Below are positions 15,157 to 23,749 of a DNA stretch of 43,304 nt, in pieces. The stretch's first letter is position 1; each line of letters begins with the position of its first letter. A program made the position numbers and the translations under genes. The DNA comes from a virus, in the IMG/VR virus record IMGVR_UViG_3300015195_000011, positions 1 through 43,304 of that record; one strand, written 5' to 3'. The notes beneath the pieces are model-generated. The model searched no databases and was not told the origin of the DNA. It saw nothing but the letters and a program-made list of their open reading frames with translations.

Positions 15157-15909
15157 TTACGGTCCTCCGCTCGGTGGCGGGATGGAATTTATCAATTGGC
15201 TATAGTCGGCATTTGAGTAACCAGCCGCCGCATAGCCAGAAGTGGGCCCTTGATAGGCAGGTCCATACTGTGCATTCTGATAACTTTGATACTGGTTATA
15301 TGCGCCGGTTAATCCCTGCAATCCTTGGCCGATCGCATAGGCTTGATTCATCGATCCAGCCGCTGCAGCATTACCCGCATAGATCTGATTACCGCTGATA
15401 TTGTTGGCAGCATTCATGCCATTCGTTGCAACATTGGCTGCGCCCGCCTGGCCCATCTGCGAGAGATTCTGCAGTCCTTGGGTATATTGTCCGGCGTAGT
15501 TTTGTGCTAGACCTTGCCCGTATGTCATCAATGATTTCTGCGCGGCGCCTGAATCTAAAAGACCTCGAGCGGCTAGATTGTGCTCAGTTGCCTGCGTACC
15601 TTGCTGCAGTTGAAACTGATAGCCGGGAAGGCTTGAGAGAAGTTTGTTGTAGTCTACTTTTGATGTTTGACCATTTTGTCCGGGCAAACCGTAGAACTGG
15701 CCCAATGCTTGATTGGCCTGTTGTCCCTCACTAACCCACGGCTTTTCATTGGTTTGTATCTGATTAAACATGCCCAGCTGCGTTGCCGAGGCCTGAGCTG
15801 CGGCATTCTTTTGCGCATTGGCCGCTTTACTGGATGCGTTATCAGAAGCCGCATAGGAGGCAATTCCACCAATGACGGCTGCCGCGGCCATTCCTGCTGC
15901 TACACACAT
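15157..15909 (-). CDS. DNA transfer (ejection) protein, Ala/Gln-rich
   Basis: A 250-residue protein with a hydrophobic N-terminus (AAGMAAAAVIGGIASYAAS), then KAANAQKNAAAQASATQLGM and KPWVSEGQQANQALGQFYG. The segment GLLDSGAAQKSLMTYGQGLA is typical of proteins annotated as phage DNA transfer or ejection proteins in podoviruses. The tail is rich in Gly, Tyr, Gln and Asn. It is likely packed in the head and delivered with the DNA. Confidence 0.75.
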   Translation of the reverse strand: MCVAAGMAAAAVIGGIASYAASDNASSKAANAQKNAAAQASATQLGMFNQIQTNEKPWVSEGQQANQALGQFYGLPGQNGQTSKVDYNKLLSSLPGYQFQLQQGTQATEHNLAARGLLDSGAAQKSLMTYGQGLAQNYAGQYTQGLQNLSQMGQAGAANVATNGMNAANNISGNQIYAGNAAAAGSMNQAYAIGQGLQGLTGAYNQYQSYQNAQYGPAYQGPTSGYAAAGYSNADYSQLINSIPPPSGGP

Positions 15910-16379
15910 AATCTCTTCTCCATCACGATATCGTCGCCAACATAGCCACGAGTTTTAAGCACTTGATAGGTCGGCCCATCGATATGCGTAGGCCAGCCGA
16001 TAATTTCTACTTTCAGTTCTTTCATTGCTTGTTCAAACTTTTCCGCTACCACTGCGGTGTAAGAGCGATAGTCGGGTTCTATGTAGATTGAATCGCCCAT
16101 GCCGCATAAGATCTTTTTGTGATGCAGACTGTGATAGATAAAGCCGATCACGTAGCCTTTAAGCACAGTCTCATCGCGCAGCGTCACCAAGACGACCAGG
16201 CCTTGCTTCGAAAGGCGCTCATATCCGTCCGTGTCCGGTTCAACGATGAAGTCTCTTTCGCCGTAATATGCGCAGGTTTCTTTTTTGACGAGCGTGCTTT
16301 CATCCCAGCATTTTTGTGCAAGCGGTAAGATCTCTGCAGATACCTCGAGACTAAATGGCTCTTTCTCGATCGCAATCAC
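15900..16379 (-). CDS. GNAT-like acetyltransferase in the structural operon
   Basis: A 159-residue protein. I use the GTG at 16379 that overlaps the previous stop (GTGA) rather than the longer frame. The pattern fits a GNAT fold: SLEVSAEILPLAQKCWDES at the N-terminus, LVVLVTLRDETVLKGYVIGF as the central strands, and DSIYIEPDYRSY before the cofactor-binding helix, with the usual C-terminal TRGYVGDDIVMEKRL. Proteins of this kind occur among podovirus head-tail genes; the substrate is unknown. A fold-level call only. Confidence 0.65.
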   Translation of the reverse strand: MIAIEKEPFSLEVSAEILPLAQKCWDESTLVKKETCAYYGERDFIVEPDTDGYERLSKQGLVVLVTLRDETVLKGYVIGFIYHSLHHKKILCGMGDSIYIEPDYRSYTAVVAEKFEQAMKELKVEIIGWPTHIDGPTYQVLKTRGYVGDDIVMEKRLCV

Positions 16380-16714
16380 GTCTGCTGAATCCCGCTCGCA
16401 TTCATAGCTATTGAGGTTGCTGCGGAGGCAAAGCACTGGATCGTATCGCCGGCATTTAAGACGACCCCTGAGAATTCAGGCGAGGTATAAGCGGTATGCG
16501 CAGCAATCGAGTAAGCATCCAATACCTTGCGTGCATCTGTCACCGAACCACCACTCTCAACCACATAGCCTGTGACTGTTATGGCTCCCGCTGTGGTATT
16601 GGTAAAGACCACATGCCGAACGATCACTTTGGAGCTAGCCGGGCAGGTGTATTGAACCGCCGCCGCGTTGGGTAGTTGTATCGCTTGAACCAGAGCAATT
16701 GCATTTAAGGCCAT
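16376..16714 (-). CDS. Small beta-rich virion protein candidate
   Basis: A 112-residue protein of beta character (YTCPASSKVIVRHVVFTNTT, then AITVTGYVVESGGSV). It resembles small phage decoration or tail-associated beta-sandwich proteins, but no family can be named. It lies between the gp10-side genes and the ejection genes, and its stop overlaps the GNAT start. Confidence 0.6.
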   Translation of the reverse strand: MALNAIALVQAIQLPNAAAVQYTCPASSKVIVRHVVFTNTTAGAITVTGYVVESGGSVTDARKVLDAYSIAAHTAYTSPEFSGVVLNAGDTIQCFASAATSIAMNASGIQQT

Positions 16715-16718
16715 TACG

Positions 16719-17027
16719 TTATCCTGGCCACCAGGCCATCAAGTCGTCGGGTTGTTTAGGCTGATCTTCAGTCAAGCTCAGCAGTACTAGGCTATTGGCG
16801 TTTGCCGCAGAGGCTGAGGCCGCTTGAGCCAAGGCAATAGCCGAGAGGGTCAATGCATCATTGGAGGCGGCATCCAGATTCTGTACGCTCTGAAAGTCAT
16901 CTGATGAGGTAGGTGAGCTATTCTGCGCAGTACCCAGTTTTACAAGGTACTTGTACCACTCGCGACTGACCCGATTGCCTTTCTCATCAATCGGCACTTC
17001 AAATCGAGGGGCTGCAAGTTGTGTCAT
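16719..17027 (-). CDS. Hypothetical head-tail region protein
   Basis: A 102-residue protein, MTQLAAPRFEVPIDEKGNRV at the start, followed by SREWYKYLVKLG and an Ala/Ser-rich helical end. The ATG overlaps the stop of the stabilisation gene (ATGA). Similar short proteins follow gp10-like genes in related phages; the role is unknown. Confidence 0.65.
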   Translation of the reverse strand: MTQLAAPRFEVPIDEKGNRVSREWYKYLVKLGTAQNSSPTSSDDFQSVQNLDAASNDALTLSAIALAQAASASAANANSLVLLSLTEDQPKQPDDLMAWWPG

Positions 17028-18502
17028 TGATCGAGTGCCTCCGCTTGCATGTTGAGCCAGGCCCAATGCACACGATTACTCATGGTGGTTGCTACCCTAA
17101 GCACGAGGTTCCTACCCGTGCCGGCCCGTCGCCAGCTGATACGCGCGGTTGTCTGTCCGGTCTTTGAGACGGTCTGGACGCGCTGATAGCCAAACCTACG
17201 TCCCCCATCCCGTGAGACCTGCAGCCAGATCAAAGGCGGTGCGAGGGTCGGGGACTGGGCTTGAAAGGCCCCAGGCTGAAACACCCCGAACTGAAAGGCA
17301 CCGCTTGGGATTACTATTTGTTCATCCCCGGTCAAAGCACCTAGTTCAACCCAATCAATCCGTACCCGATCGTTTTCAGCATCGGGTAAGTCAAAGGCTC
17401 TCTCCCGGTATATCTCGTGTCCATCATCAGTACCGACATCCAGTGAAAGCTGGTAGATCTTGCCGTTCTGCCAGTCCCCTACCAGGTGATGGCCTGCAAA
17501 GAAGGCATAACAATTAGCCCTGGGCCTCTGTAGAAGCCCTGTGTCAGGATCTCTGAACATCCTCTGATGCCAACCACCGGTTGCGATGTCGTAGCACCAG
17601 GAGGCATTACCTTTAGGAAATATGAGCCAGTAGAAGCTATGGCCCTCCTCCTGGTAGGAAATACCGATAGCATCCGATATGTCGGAATACTGATTGATGG
17701 CGTATTCCATCGCATGGGTTGAGATACGCTGTGGGATGTAGGCATTGTTTCTATACACCATGCCCCAGCCGTTTCTATCTCTGGCTAACCAAAATATCGA
17801 GCTATCAAGCTTTCTAGGAGACCTTCGGGCCGCACAGCCCTGCTCTACAAAGCCTCCGGGAGTTCTCTCGAAAGGAAAGAACTGAGCGCCCGTATCAGAC
17901 CAGATCTCGGTTGTCTCACTGCCGAGTAAAACGACCTCGCGATGGTCGCAAACCAACGACACTAGGTTATCCGGTGCACCCTCGGCGGTTGCAATGTCTA
18001 AAGGATCAATCGTGCTTAGGTCATTAAGGGCCGATATGCCCCACTGCCCATTGGAACTAGCCGTAAAGACGACGTATTGGTCGCTAAAGCCGACAATCGC
18101 GTCTACGGGTGCATTCGTAACCGCTGCCACAGCATTGCTTGTAAAGGCCACCCAATGCATGCCGTAAGAGTGTGCAAAGGCGACTTGTGAGCCGTTATCA
18201 ACAATCGATACCTGCCCCGCATAGTCAGGGATGGTACCTATGGGCTGGCAGGTCAAATCTGGATAGATCCGATATACCCGGTTTGACACGACCGCATAAA
18301 GGTTACCGTCCGAGGCCGCATGCATGCCCCTAACCTCTCCTGTACCCTGGTTGAACTTAGGTACAAGGCCGGGGGTGCCGTAAAAAGCGCCTATCTCATC
18401 GGAATTACCGTCGGTCTTTTCGGGGTAGATATTGATTGCGGTTTGTGAGGCTAGGATAGGCGATCTGGTTTGATACGCCTGGCCTAGAAAGCGGGTTTTC
18501 AT
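17024..18502 (-). CDS. Packaged DNA stabilisation protein (P22 gp10-like)
   Basis: A 492-residue protein that starts MKTRFLGQAYQTRSPILASQ and continues TAINIYPEKT, the conserved opening of the gp10-like family. This family plugs the portal and forms the hub on which the tail needle or spikes assemble. The body is beta-propeller-like (VRGMHAASDGNLYAVVSNRV, WSDTGAQFFPFERTPGGFVE, SIFWLARDRNGWGMVYR), and the C-terminus carries VSRDGGRRFGYQR, also conserved. A longer frame reaches 18586, but it overlaps the previous gene, so I use the ATG at 18502. Confidence 0.85.
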   Translation of the reverse strand: MKTRFLGQAYQTRSPILASQTAINIYPEKTDGNSDEIGAFYGTPGLVPKFNQGTGEVRGMHAASDGNLYAVVSNRVYRIYPDLTCQPIGTIPDYAGQVSIVDNGSQVAFAHSYGMHWVAFTSNAVAAVTNAPVDAIVGFSDQYVVFTASSNGQWGISALNDLSTIDPLDIATAEGAPDNLVSLVCDHREVVLLGSETTEIWSDTGAQFFPFERTPGGFVEQGCAARRSPRKLDSSIFWLARDRNGWGMVYRNNAYIPQRISTHAMEYAINQYSDISDAIGISYQEEGHSFYWLIFPKGNASWCYDIATGGWHQRMFRDPDTGLLQRPRANCYAFFAGHHLVGDWQNGKIYQLSLDVGTDDGHEIYRERAFDLPDAENDRVRIDWVELGALTGDEQIVIPSGAFQFGVFQPGAFQAQSPTLAPPLIWLQVSRDGGRRFGYQRVQTVSKTGQTTARISWRRAGTGRNLVLRVATTMSNRVHWAWLNMQAEALDQ

Positions 18503-18527
18503 CCAGCACCATAATCGCTGTAACACT

Positions 18528-19148
18528 TCATGCCACCCTCGTTTGTAGCTTGGAGCCTCTCGTGACACGCCGTCTTTCCTGCTCATTCACCGACTGAGCT
18601 ATCGATTCGTACTCAGCCTTCCAAATCGGCAATCTTGTCATCTCGCCTAAGAAAGGTCCTGAGACGGTCAGAGCCGCATACAAAAATAGGTCAGGATGAC
18701 GGGTAAAGAGTGCATTTAACCCGGTTGAGATATCGGCAAAGCGCTTGTAATACTGACCTGTCACAACTACCCCATCGGCTTGCGAGGGGTAGAAAATCAT
18801 CGCATCGCCCTGGAAGGAGTATCTAATAGGCGCTGTGGATGCTCTGCCGGTATTAACAAGGCCAGTGAGTGACTCCCACGGCACGTAGCCCGAGGTCACT
18901 GTCTTTCCAACATAGGGTGCGCCGCGCATCTCGAGAAAGTCTGAGGGTAGAGTTGCCTGGTTGTTCGTGGTCACAGCCGAGAACGTCACATCCTGGGTGC
19001 TTGACCTGATATCTCTGTAAATTCTCTGCTCCCCCGCACCGATGATCATGTCCAGGGTATTGCCGGATATGTCGGAGGTCGAGATATCATCGCCATCCAG
19101 CATCACTAGGAACTTGTCGCGAAAGTCCGAGTAACTAGCGAAGTTCAT
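18528..19148 (-). CDS. Head-to-tail adaptor protein
   Basis: A 206-residue protein, MNFASYSDFRDKFLVMLDGD at the start, with MIIGAGEQRIYRDIRSSTQD and LPSDFLEMRG, and later GQYYKRFADIS and HPDLFLYAALT. These match the adaptor found in SU10-like and P22-like podoviruses, which makes a ring below the portal (P22 gp4 equivalent). It lies directly before the gp10-like gene, as expected. Its start overlaps the methyltransferase stop (ATGA). Confidence 0.75.
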   Translation of the reverse strand: MNFASYSDFRDKFLVMLDGDDISTSDISGNTLDMIIGAGEQRIYRDIRSSTQDVTFSAVTTNNQATLPSDFLEMRGAPYVGKTVTSGYVPWESLTGLVNTGRASTAPIRYSFQGDAMIFYPSQADGVVVTGQYYKRFADISTGLNALFTRHPDLFLYAALTVSGPFLGEMTRLPIWKAEYESIAQSVNEQERRRVTRGSKLQTRVA

Positions 19149-19723
19149 TCAACACCTGCTTCCATTTGCCGCACCAACAACTCGCCGTTACCAGAATCGA
19201 GACGCACTTTTGCAAGTGCAACGATGTAGAAACCGTGCTCTGAAGTTGCTTGCACCGTCTGTAGCTCAAACCTGTCCCAAATCTTGGGCAGCCACCACAT
19301 CATCGGCTGTTGGATGAGATGCGCATTCCGGCCGTCCGATAAGACCTTTAACGCTGGCCCTGTATGAATGGATAGGAAGGCAACGCCTTCTGCGAGGCTC
19401 GCAATGTGGTCAAGTACTTGGTCCAAGCAGTCAGGCTCAATGTGTTCAAGTACATCGATGCAGGCGACCATCTGCGCAGGCAGTGGTGTCTTTGCGAACC
19501 GGGGAACTCCAGGGTCATAGGCCTGGTACGTCACTTTGTGATCGGCCTTCAAATGCTTCGCAAGGTTGCATAGGTGTCCACATCCATAATCCAAAAGATG
19601 AGTGATCTGCATCCGATTGATAATTTGCGAAACCATGGGCGCATAACCGATGCTAGCTGTTCCATAGTTTCCGGTCTCGTGCAGTTGTTCCTGCTCCGAA
19701 CGGTAAGCGTCGCTAATTAACAT
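19145..19723 (-). CDS. Class I SAM-dependent methyltransferase
   Basis: A 192-residue protein. Motif I is LLDYGCGHLCNLAKHL, followed by an acidic loop (YQAYDPGVP), motif IV-like CIDVLEHIEPDCLDQ, and a typical C-terminal beta hairpin. The start overlaps the end of the glycosyltransferase gene by 11 bases. Small-molecule, sugar or protein side chains are all possible substrates. Its place between a GT8-like gene and the adaptor suggests methylation of a glycan made by the neighbouring enzymes, but this is inference. Confidence 0.8.
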   Translation of the reverse strand: MLISDAYRSEQEQLHETGNYGTASIGYAPMVSQIINRMQITHLLDYGCGHLCNLAKHLKADHKVTYQAYDPGVPRFAKTPLPAQMVACIDVLEHIEPDCLDQVLDHIASLAEGVAFLSIHTGPALKVLSDGRNAHLIQQPMMWWLPKIWDRFELQTVQATSEHGFYIVALAKVRLDSGNGELLVRQMEAGVE

Positions 19724-20393
19724 GCTTGGGCTGCGCGTGAATCGACTGACCCATCAGCTCTTCCCAAGACACCGTATGGTTGGCCTCTTCATAGGCTTGA
19801 AACCATATCGCATCCTCTTGATGATTCTGTGTCTCAGGCCAACAAGGGATGCCTTTGGTAAAGTGATAAAGCTTTGCGGGTGATTTTTCAGAGGAATACC
19901 CAACACAGCGATTCCATTCCTCGGGTAGTTCACCAACCGATTTAGCCCACTTCATATCAAGCAATCCATTCGCTTTGTTATCGACGAAATCCGGGGTCAA
20001 AATTCGACACTCTGCACAATTGAATAGCATTGCTGAGGCCCATTCAAAGAGTTTCTGTTGTTTCATGACCTGCACATCGGTTCCATCCGCGCAGTCAAAC
20101 AGCTCTCTGATATCGCCGGTTACGACCATATCCGCATCAAGAAACAAGGCGGTTCCTTCAAACGCACACAACCAAGGCACCAAAAACCGCGAATAGGTGA
20201 AGTCCGTAAGACCGCGGCGCTTGATGGGCAGTGTTGTTAACTTGAGTGGGGAGAGAGAAACCGGGACCGACCCATATTTAATGATGGAGGCACTGAGGAC
20301 ACTAAAGGCAAGCGGCTGCCTTTTGTCGTATCCAATGAACACCCGCAATGGCTCGCGATCTGCGGGACCGAGATCTCTATAGTTTTTTTCCAT
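19713..20393 (-). CDS. GT8-like glycosyltransferase
   Basis: A 226-residue protein. LRVFIGYDKRQPLAFSVL opens a GT-A nucleotide-sugar fold. FLDADMVVTGDI holds the metal-binding DxD pair, and LYHFTKGIPCWPET near the C-terminus is the second conserved block of GT8-type enzymes. It would move a sugar from a nucleotide donor; donor and acceptor are unknown. The start (ATG at 20393) is supported by the conserved motif within the first 25 residues, although it lies 157 bases inside the preceding gene's open frame. Confidence 0.8.
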   Translation of the reverse strand: MEKNYRDLGPADREPLRVFIGYDKRQPLAFSVLSASIIKYGSVPVSLSPLKLTTLPIKRRGLTDFTYSRFLVPWLCAFEGTALFLDADMVVTGDIRELFDCADGTDVQVMKQQKLFEWASAMLFNCAECRILTPDFVDNKANGLLDMKWAKSVGELPEEWNRCVGYSSEKSPAKLYHFTKGIPCWPETQNHQEDAIWFQAYEEANHTVSWEELMGQSIHAQPKHVN

Positions 20394-21703
20394 GATTCCT
20401 TGAACTCAATGAGCGTAGTCGGTTGAAACGGTAAACCCGCTGCATAATTCCAGCAATTGTTGCGTGCTTTCATAGCGAAAGTCTTGACGCCCAAAGCACC
20501 GCCGAGATGAATTGCGGCGGTTGGCACTCCGATAATGCAATCAAGACTTGCCACCATTGCCGCAGTGTCGTCGTAATCCGGGGTGAGTGTCGCGTATGGA
20601 TATTCGACCAAATCCACCTGATAGCGTTTTAGAAACGACTGAATTTCGTTCTGCGCCGGCTGGTATTGCAGGCTCACAAAATGCGCATCAATCGCACCAA
20701 ACAACGGCAACCAATCATCGAGGGCGCAAGTGCGATCCCTACTCCCAGTCCTCGGTACGCCGCCAGTCCAGGCAATTCCAATAGCGGGTTTCCTCCACAA
20801 GCTGCGCCACATCTGAGTCCTCGTAGGACAGGGGATCAGATACGGCGTCCCCGGAAAGGAAGCGTCCGAGAGCCGGAAATACTCGCCAATCTGCCCTAAA
20901 GGGAGCGATGCTTCGATGTCCCAGTCTTCTTTGTCCCATTTCTGCTCCTGCTTACGCTTGGTTCCATACACTTTGGCGTGTGGAAAGGAGCGCTTAAAAA
21001 GGTTAGCTAGTCTGTCATCGCAATCGATGATGACTTTCTTACAGATATCGACTGCATCTGGAATCATGGAGGCGAAACTAATCTCATCCCCTAGCCCCTG
21101 GTCGGCATAGAGAGCGACTACCTTTCCGGGTGTTCCGTCCCATTCAGGCTCATCCATGTACTGAACACGCGGTCGCCAGTCAGAGCCGATGGTGTTTCTG
21201 TACCCTACCCAGCCTTCCCAACGTCTCGTTGCAAGCTGGCAGAAGCCCAAATTGGCTTGTGCGTTATGATGATCTGGATCTTTTGCGAGTATCTCTCGAG
21301 CTAGCTTCTCAGCCTCGGCAAACCGTCCATTATCGATGTAGAGCGCCGAGAGATTGACCAATAAAGATGTTCTATGTGGCCCTTGCGCGAACTTGAGGCC
21401 TGTTTTGTAACAGCGCTCCGCTTCATCTACGAGCCACATCTCGGAGGCACAGTGGCCTAAGTTAGTCCATGCGCCTGAGTCTTTCGGTGCTAACTGGGTC
21501 GCAGCCCTGCCGAAGTGATAGCCCTGTGGCAGTCCCCCCATACGGCGCATGAGATAGGAGCCGGTGACAAGTGCTTTTACATCCTTCGGATTGTCCATCA
21601 GCATCTTGGCGGTGATTTTCCAAGCCTGCTCGAGCTTGCCAGCTTCGCCTAAATGGGCAGCCTCAACATATCTATCCAATGATCTTTTCTCGCCCGCCGA
21701 CAT
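20237..21703 (-). CDS. TPR plus GT-B glycosyltransferase-like protein
   Basis: A 488-residue protein. Residues about 10-170 form TPR helices (VTGSYLMRRMGGLPQGYHFG, AWTNLGHCASEMWLVDEAER, NAQANLGFCQLATRRWEGW). Residues about 190-445 look like a heptosyltransferase or O-GlcNAc-transferase type GT-B domain, with YADQGLGDEISFASMIPDA and the donor-site block CIIGVPTAAIHLGGALGVKT. The domain seems to end near ESWKKTIEIS. The last 45-50 residues are read out of frame through the GT8 start and look random, so the original stop has probably been lost. It is a likely partner of the adjacent GT8 and methyltransferase. Confidence 0.75.
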   Translation of the reverse strand: MSAGEKRSLDRYVEAAHLGEAGKLEQAWKITAKMLMDNPKDVKALVTGSYLMRRMGGLPQGYHFGRAATQLAPKDSGAWTNLGHCASEMWLVDEAERCYKTGLKFAQGPHRTSLLVNLSALYIDNGRFAEAEKLAREILAKDPDHHNAQANLGFCQLATRRWEGWVGYRNTIGSDWRPRVQYMDEPEWDGTPGKVVALYADQGLGDEISFASMIPDAVDICKKVIIDCDDRLANLFKRSFPHAKVYGTKRKQEQKWDKEDWDIEASLPLGQIGEYFRLSDASFPGTPYLIPCPTRTQMWRSLWRKPAIGIAWTGGVPRTGSRDRTCALDDWLPLFGAIDAHFVSLQYQPAQNEIQSFLKRYQVDLVEYPYATLTPDYDDTAAMVASLDCIIGVPTAAIHLGGALGVKTFAMKARNNCWNYAAGLPFQPTTLIEFKESWKKTIEISVPQIASHCGCSLDTTKGSRLPLVSSVPPSLNMGRSRFLSPHSS

Positions 21704-22019
21704 TCCCGGTCGTGCACTTCAAATGCGGGTAGTGCGTGTTGAGTTCGGCAAACATGCGCTCTTGGTCATTCTTGTCATAGACATTGATGCCTTTCGCTCT
21801 CATCTGCAAAATCACAATGGGCGGCAGCTTTGCATACAACCACCAGCCCTTTTTGATATCACCTGAGTTAAGCCCAAGATCGTTCGCGCATGACTTGGTA
21901 AAATCTAAAACAGGCTCAACGTCGGCCGAACGCACCAGGGTATATTCCTGGTCGTTCTCGTTCCAAATAGCATCCGTCTTGACCCCGGTGAGGGGATCAA
22001 TTTCCATAAAATCAGACAT
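21672..22019 (-). CDS. Hypothetical protein downstream of the capsid gene
   Basis: A 115-residue protein, MSDFMEIDPLTGVKTDAIWN at the start, with a middle segment SGDIKKGWWLYAKLPPIVIL and the end YPHLKCTTGNVGGREK. I recognise it only as a protein type that follows capsid genes in some podoviruses; function unknown. AGGTGT precedes the start. Confidence 0.65.
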   Translation of the reverse strand: MSDFMEIDPLTGVKTDAIWNENDQEYTLVRSADVEPVLDFTKSCANDLGLNSGDIKKGWWLYAKLPPIVILQMRAKGINVYDKNDQERMFAELNTHYPHLKCTTGNVGGREKIIG

Positions 22020-22043
22020 ACAACACCTAAAAGAAGGGCCGTG

Positions 22044-22658
22044 TTAGTCCGGCCCAGGAGGGGGTTTATCAGCCATCGCCACAATGGCGCGGGCCAGAAT
22101 CACTACATTGGCGTCGGTGCCAGTGTGCTTTGCTAGGTTATAACCATGGCAGACAACACGGACGTTGCCGCGCACGTAACCTAGCTTTGGGTCTATACGA
22201 TCGAGTGACGGAACGAAAATATTCCCGCTTCTGAAACTAGCCGTTAGATCGAACTCAACACCAGATGCGGCGCAGTGGGTTGGCTCACCTAAGTCAGCTA
22301 ATTTCAGATCGAACTCTAAGCCGCGTTTTTTCGCGCGTAATTTCGCCGCATGCCATGCGCTGCGAAGCCTGTGTTTAATCTTTCCAGAGAAATAGTTTTT
22401 GCGATAATTGGCGATTGCCTTCTCTCGCATTCCATTGACGTTCTTCGCATACCATTCTTTCGTTTTCGCTCGAACCTGTTCTCTATGAACAGCATATCTA
22501 GCGCGATCTAATTCGCGAACACGGTCACCGTACTTCTTTCTTCGCTCTTTCTGTTTAGCAGCGACCTTTGCGCGCCAAGCAATCGGATCTTTCAATCGCT
22601 GGTCTATCGCCCATTGCTTGTCATACACTTTCTTTCTTGCTAATCGTTCTTCGTTCAT
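22044..22658 (-). CDS. HNH endonuclease inserted after the capsid gene
   Basis: A 204-residue, strongly basic protein. A long Lys/Arg-rich helical arm (residues 1-110) precedes a small nuclease domain CAASGVEFDLTASFRSGNIF, SLDRIDPKLGYVRGNVRVV and CHGYNLAKH. The DRID and N/H residues fit an HNH site, with the Cys residues as a possible zinc knuckle. Basic composition and placement between two virion genes suggest a free-standing homing nuclease. Confidence 0.75.
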   Translation of the reverse strand: MNEERLARKKVYDKQWAIDQRLKDPIAWRAKVAAKQKERRKKYGDRVRELDRARYAVHREQVRAKTKEWYAKNVNGMREKAIANYRKNYFSGKIKHRLRSAWHAAKLRAKKRGLEFDLKLADLGEPTHCAASGVEFDLTASFRSGNIFVPSLDRIDPKLGYVRGNVRVVCHGYNLAKHTGTDANVVILARAIVAMADKPPPGPD

Positions 22659-22729
22659 TATCCAGTCCTCATAAAACTTGGGGCTTGATGACAGAGTAAT
22701 TCTATCACCAAACCCCTTGTTTTATAGGA

Positions 22730-23749
22730 CTAAGTCAATGCAACTATCTTGGCGGAGCTTTGGTAATTTCTTGCCACAAGCGTTCCCTCCGTGATAATTT
22801 GGTACTTGGTCCCATCGCCCGTCCGTGCCAGCTCTCTCGCCATCGGCCGGCGCAAAAATGCGATCGCCCAATAGTTTGGATCGAGACACAGCACAACCGA
22901 GGAGCGCATATAGCGGTGCAGGACCACCGTGTGGCGTCCGTAGTCACTCACATACACGTTCGCTGCCCCAATGATTGGGCTTTGAGTTGCCGCATCGACG
23001 TTGACAAACCGCGTTGCAATGGAGGTAAAGCTATCGATAGCGATTTTCTGCGTAGCACCCGTGAGGATGATGGATGGATCGCCACCATTGGACCAGGCAC
23101 CCTGTAGCGCGAGGTTTAAGTTGGTGATAGTCAACGCAGCAGTCGTGGTTCCATCGGTCGGCGCCGTGCCGGGTACACCCGAAGTAGCACTGGGGGTCGT
23201 GCAGGTGTTGGCCGTGGTGGTCGAGGTGACACAGCTAGAAGCCGTAACCGTCGAGCCAACTGCAGCATTGTTCAAATAACCCGCAATCCAGGTCTCCATG
23301 CCGGCCATCGAACGGCCTGTGGTGTTGCCGCCGACCGTACCGGGGGCGTTACGGACAATTGCGTACTCGAGATCTCTTTTGAGCTCGCGCATCTTGACCA
23401 TCGCACCGCGTGCAACCTCAGAGCCTCGTCCTGCTTTCTTGACCGCTTCCAAGGTGTCTGACACCAGGAAGGTCTTAGAAAGTATCTGCGTGTAGTTGCC
23501 AAACCGACTGGGAGAAGTCAGTGAGGTGAAGGAGGCATCATCGCCTTCCACACCAATGTTGGCCGCTGCAGCGGCGAGCTGCTGTGAGAGCCATTCGTGG
23601 GTCGGTGCGGTTGCATCGATCTTATCGAAGTTAGACACGCAATAGGTGTCTTCCGGGAAGAGGTCCCAAATCACATCCTCGAGATCCTCCCTGATTCCGC
23701 CACCTGAACTCACACCGAAGGTGAGGGTGGTATTAGTAATAACAGCCAT
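22730..23749 (-). CDS. Major capsid protein, SU10-like (DUF5309 type)
   Basis: A 339-residue HK97-fold candidate. The N-terminal region has GGGIREDLEDVIWDLFPEDT and THEWLSQQLAAAAANIGVEG, then RFGNYTQILSKTFLVSDTLE and GRGSEVARGAMVKMRELKRD followed by LEYAIVRN. These are the conserved blocks of the SU10-like capsid family. It follows the scaffold gene directly (stop next to start). The centre carries a Thr/Ser/Ala-rich insertion (about residues 168-210) that may be surface exposed. Confidence 0.88.
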   Translation of the reverse strand: MAVITNTTLTFGVSSGGGIREDLEDVIWDLFPEDTYCVSNFDKIDATAPTHEWLSQQLAAAAANIGVEGDDASFTSLTSPSRFGNYTQILSKTFLVSDTLEAVKKAGRGSEVARGAMVKMRELKRDLEYAIVRNAPGTVGGNTTGRSMAGMETWIAGYLNNAAVGSTVTASSCVTSTTTANTCTTPSATSGVPGTAPTDGTTTAALTITNLNLALQGAWSNGGDPSIILTGATQKIAIDSFTSIATRFVNVDAATQSPIIGAANVYVSDYGRHTVVLHRYMRSSVVLCLDPNYWAIAFLRRPMARELARTGDGTKYQIITEGTLVARNYQSSAKIVALT

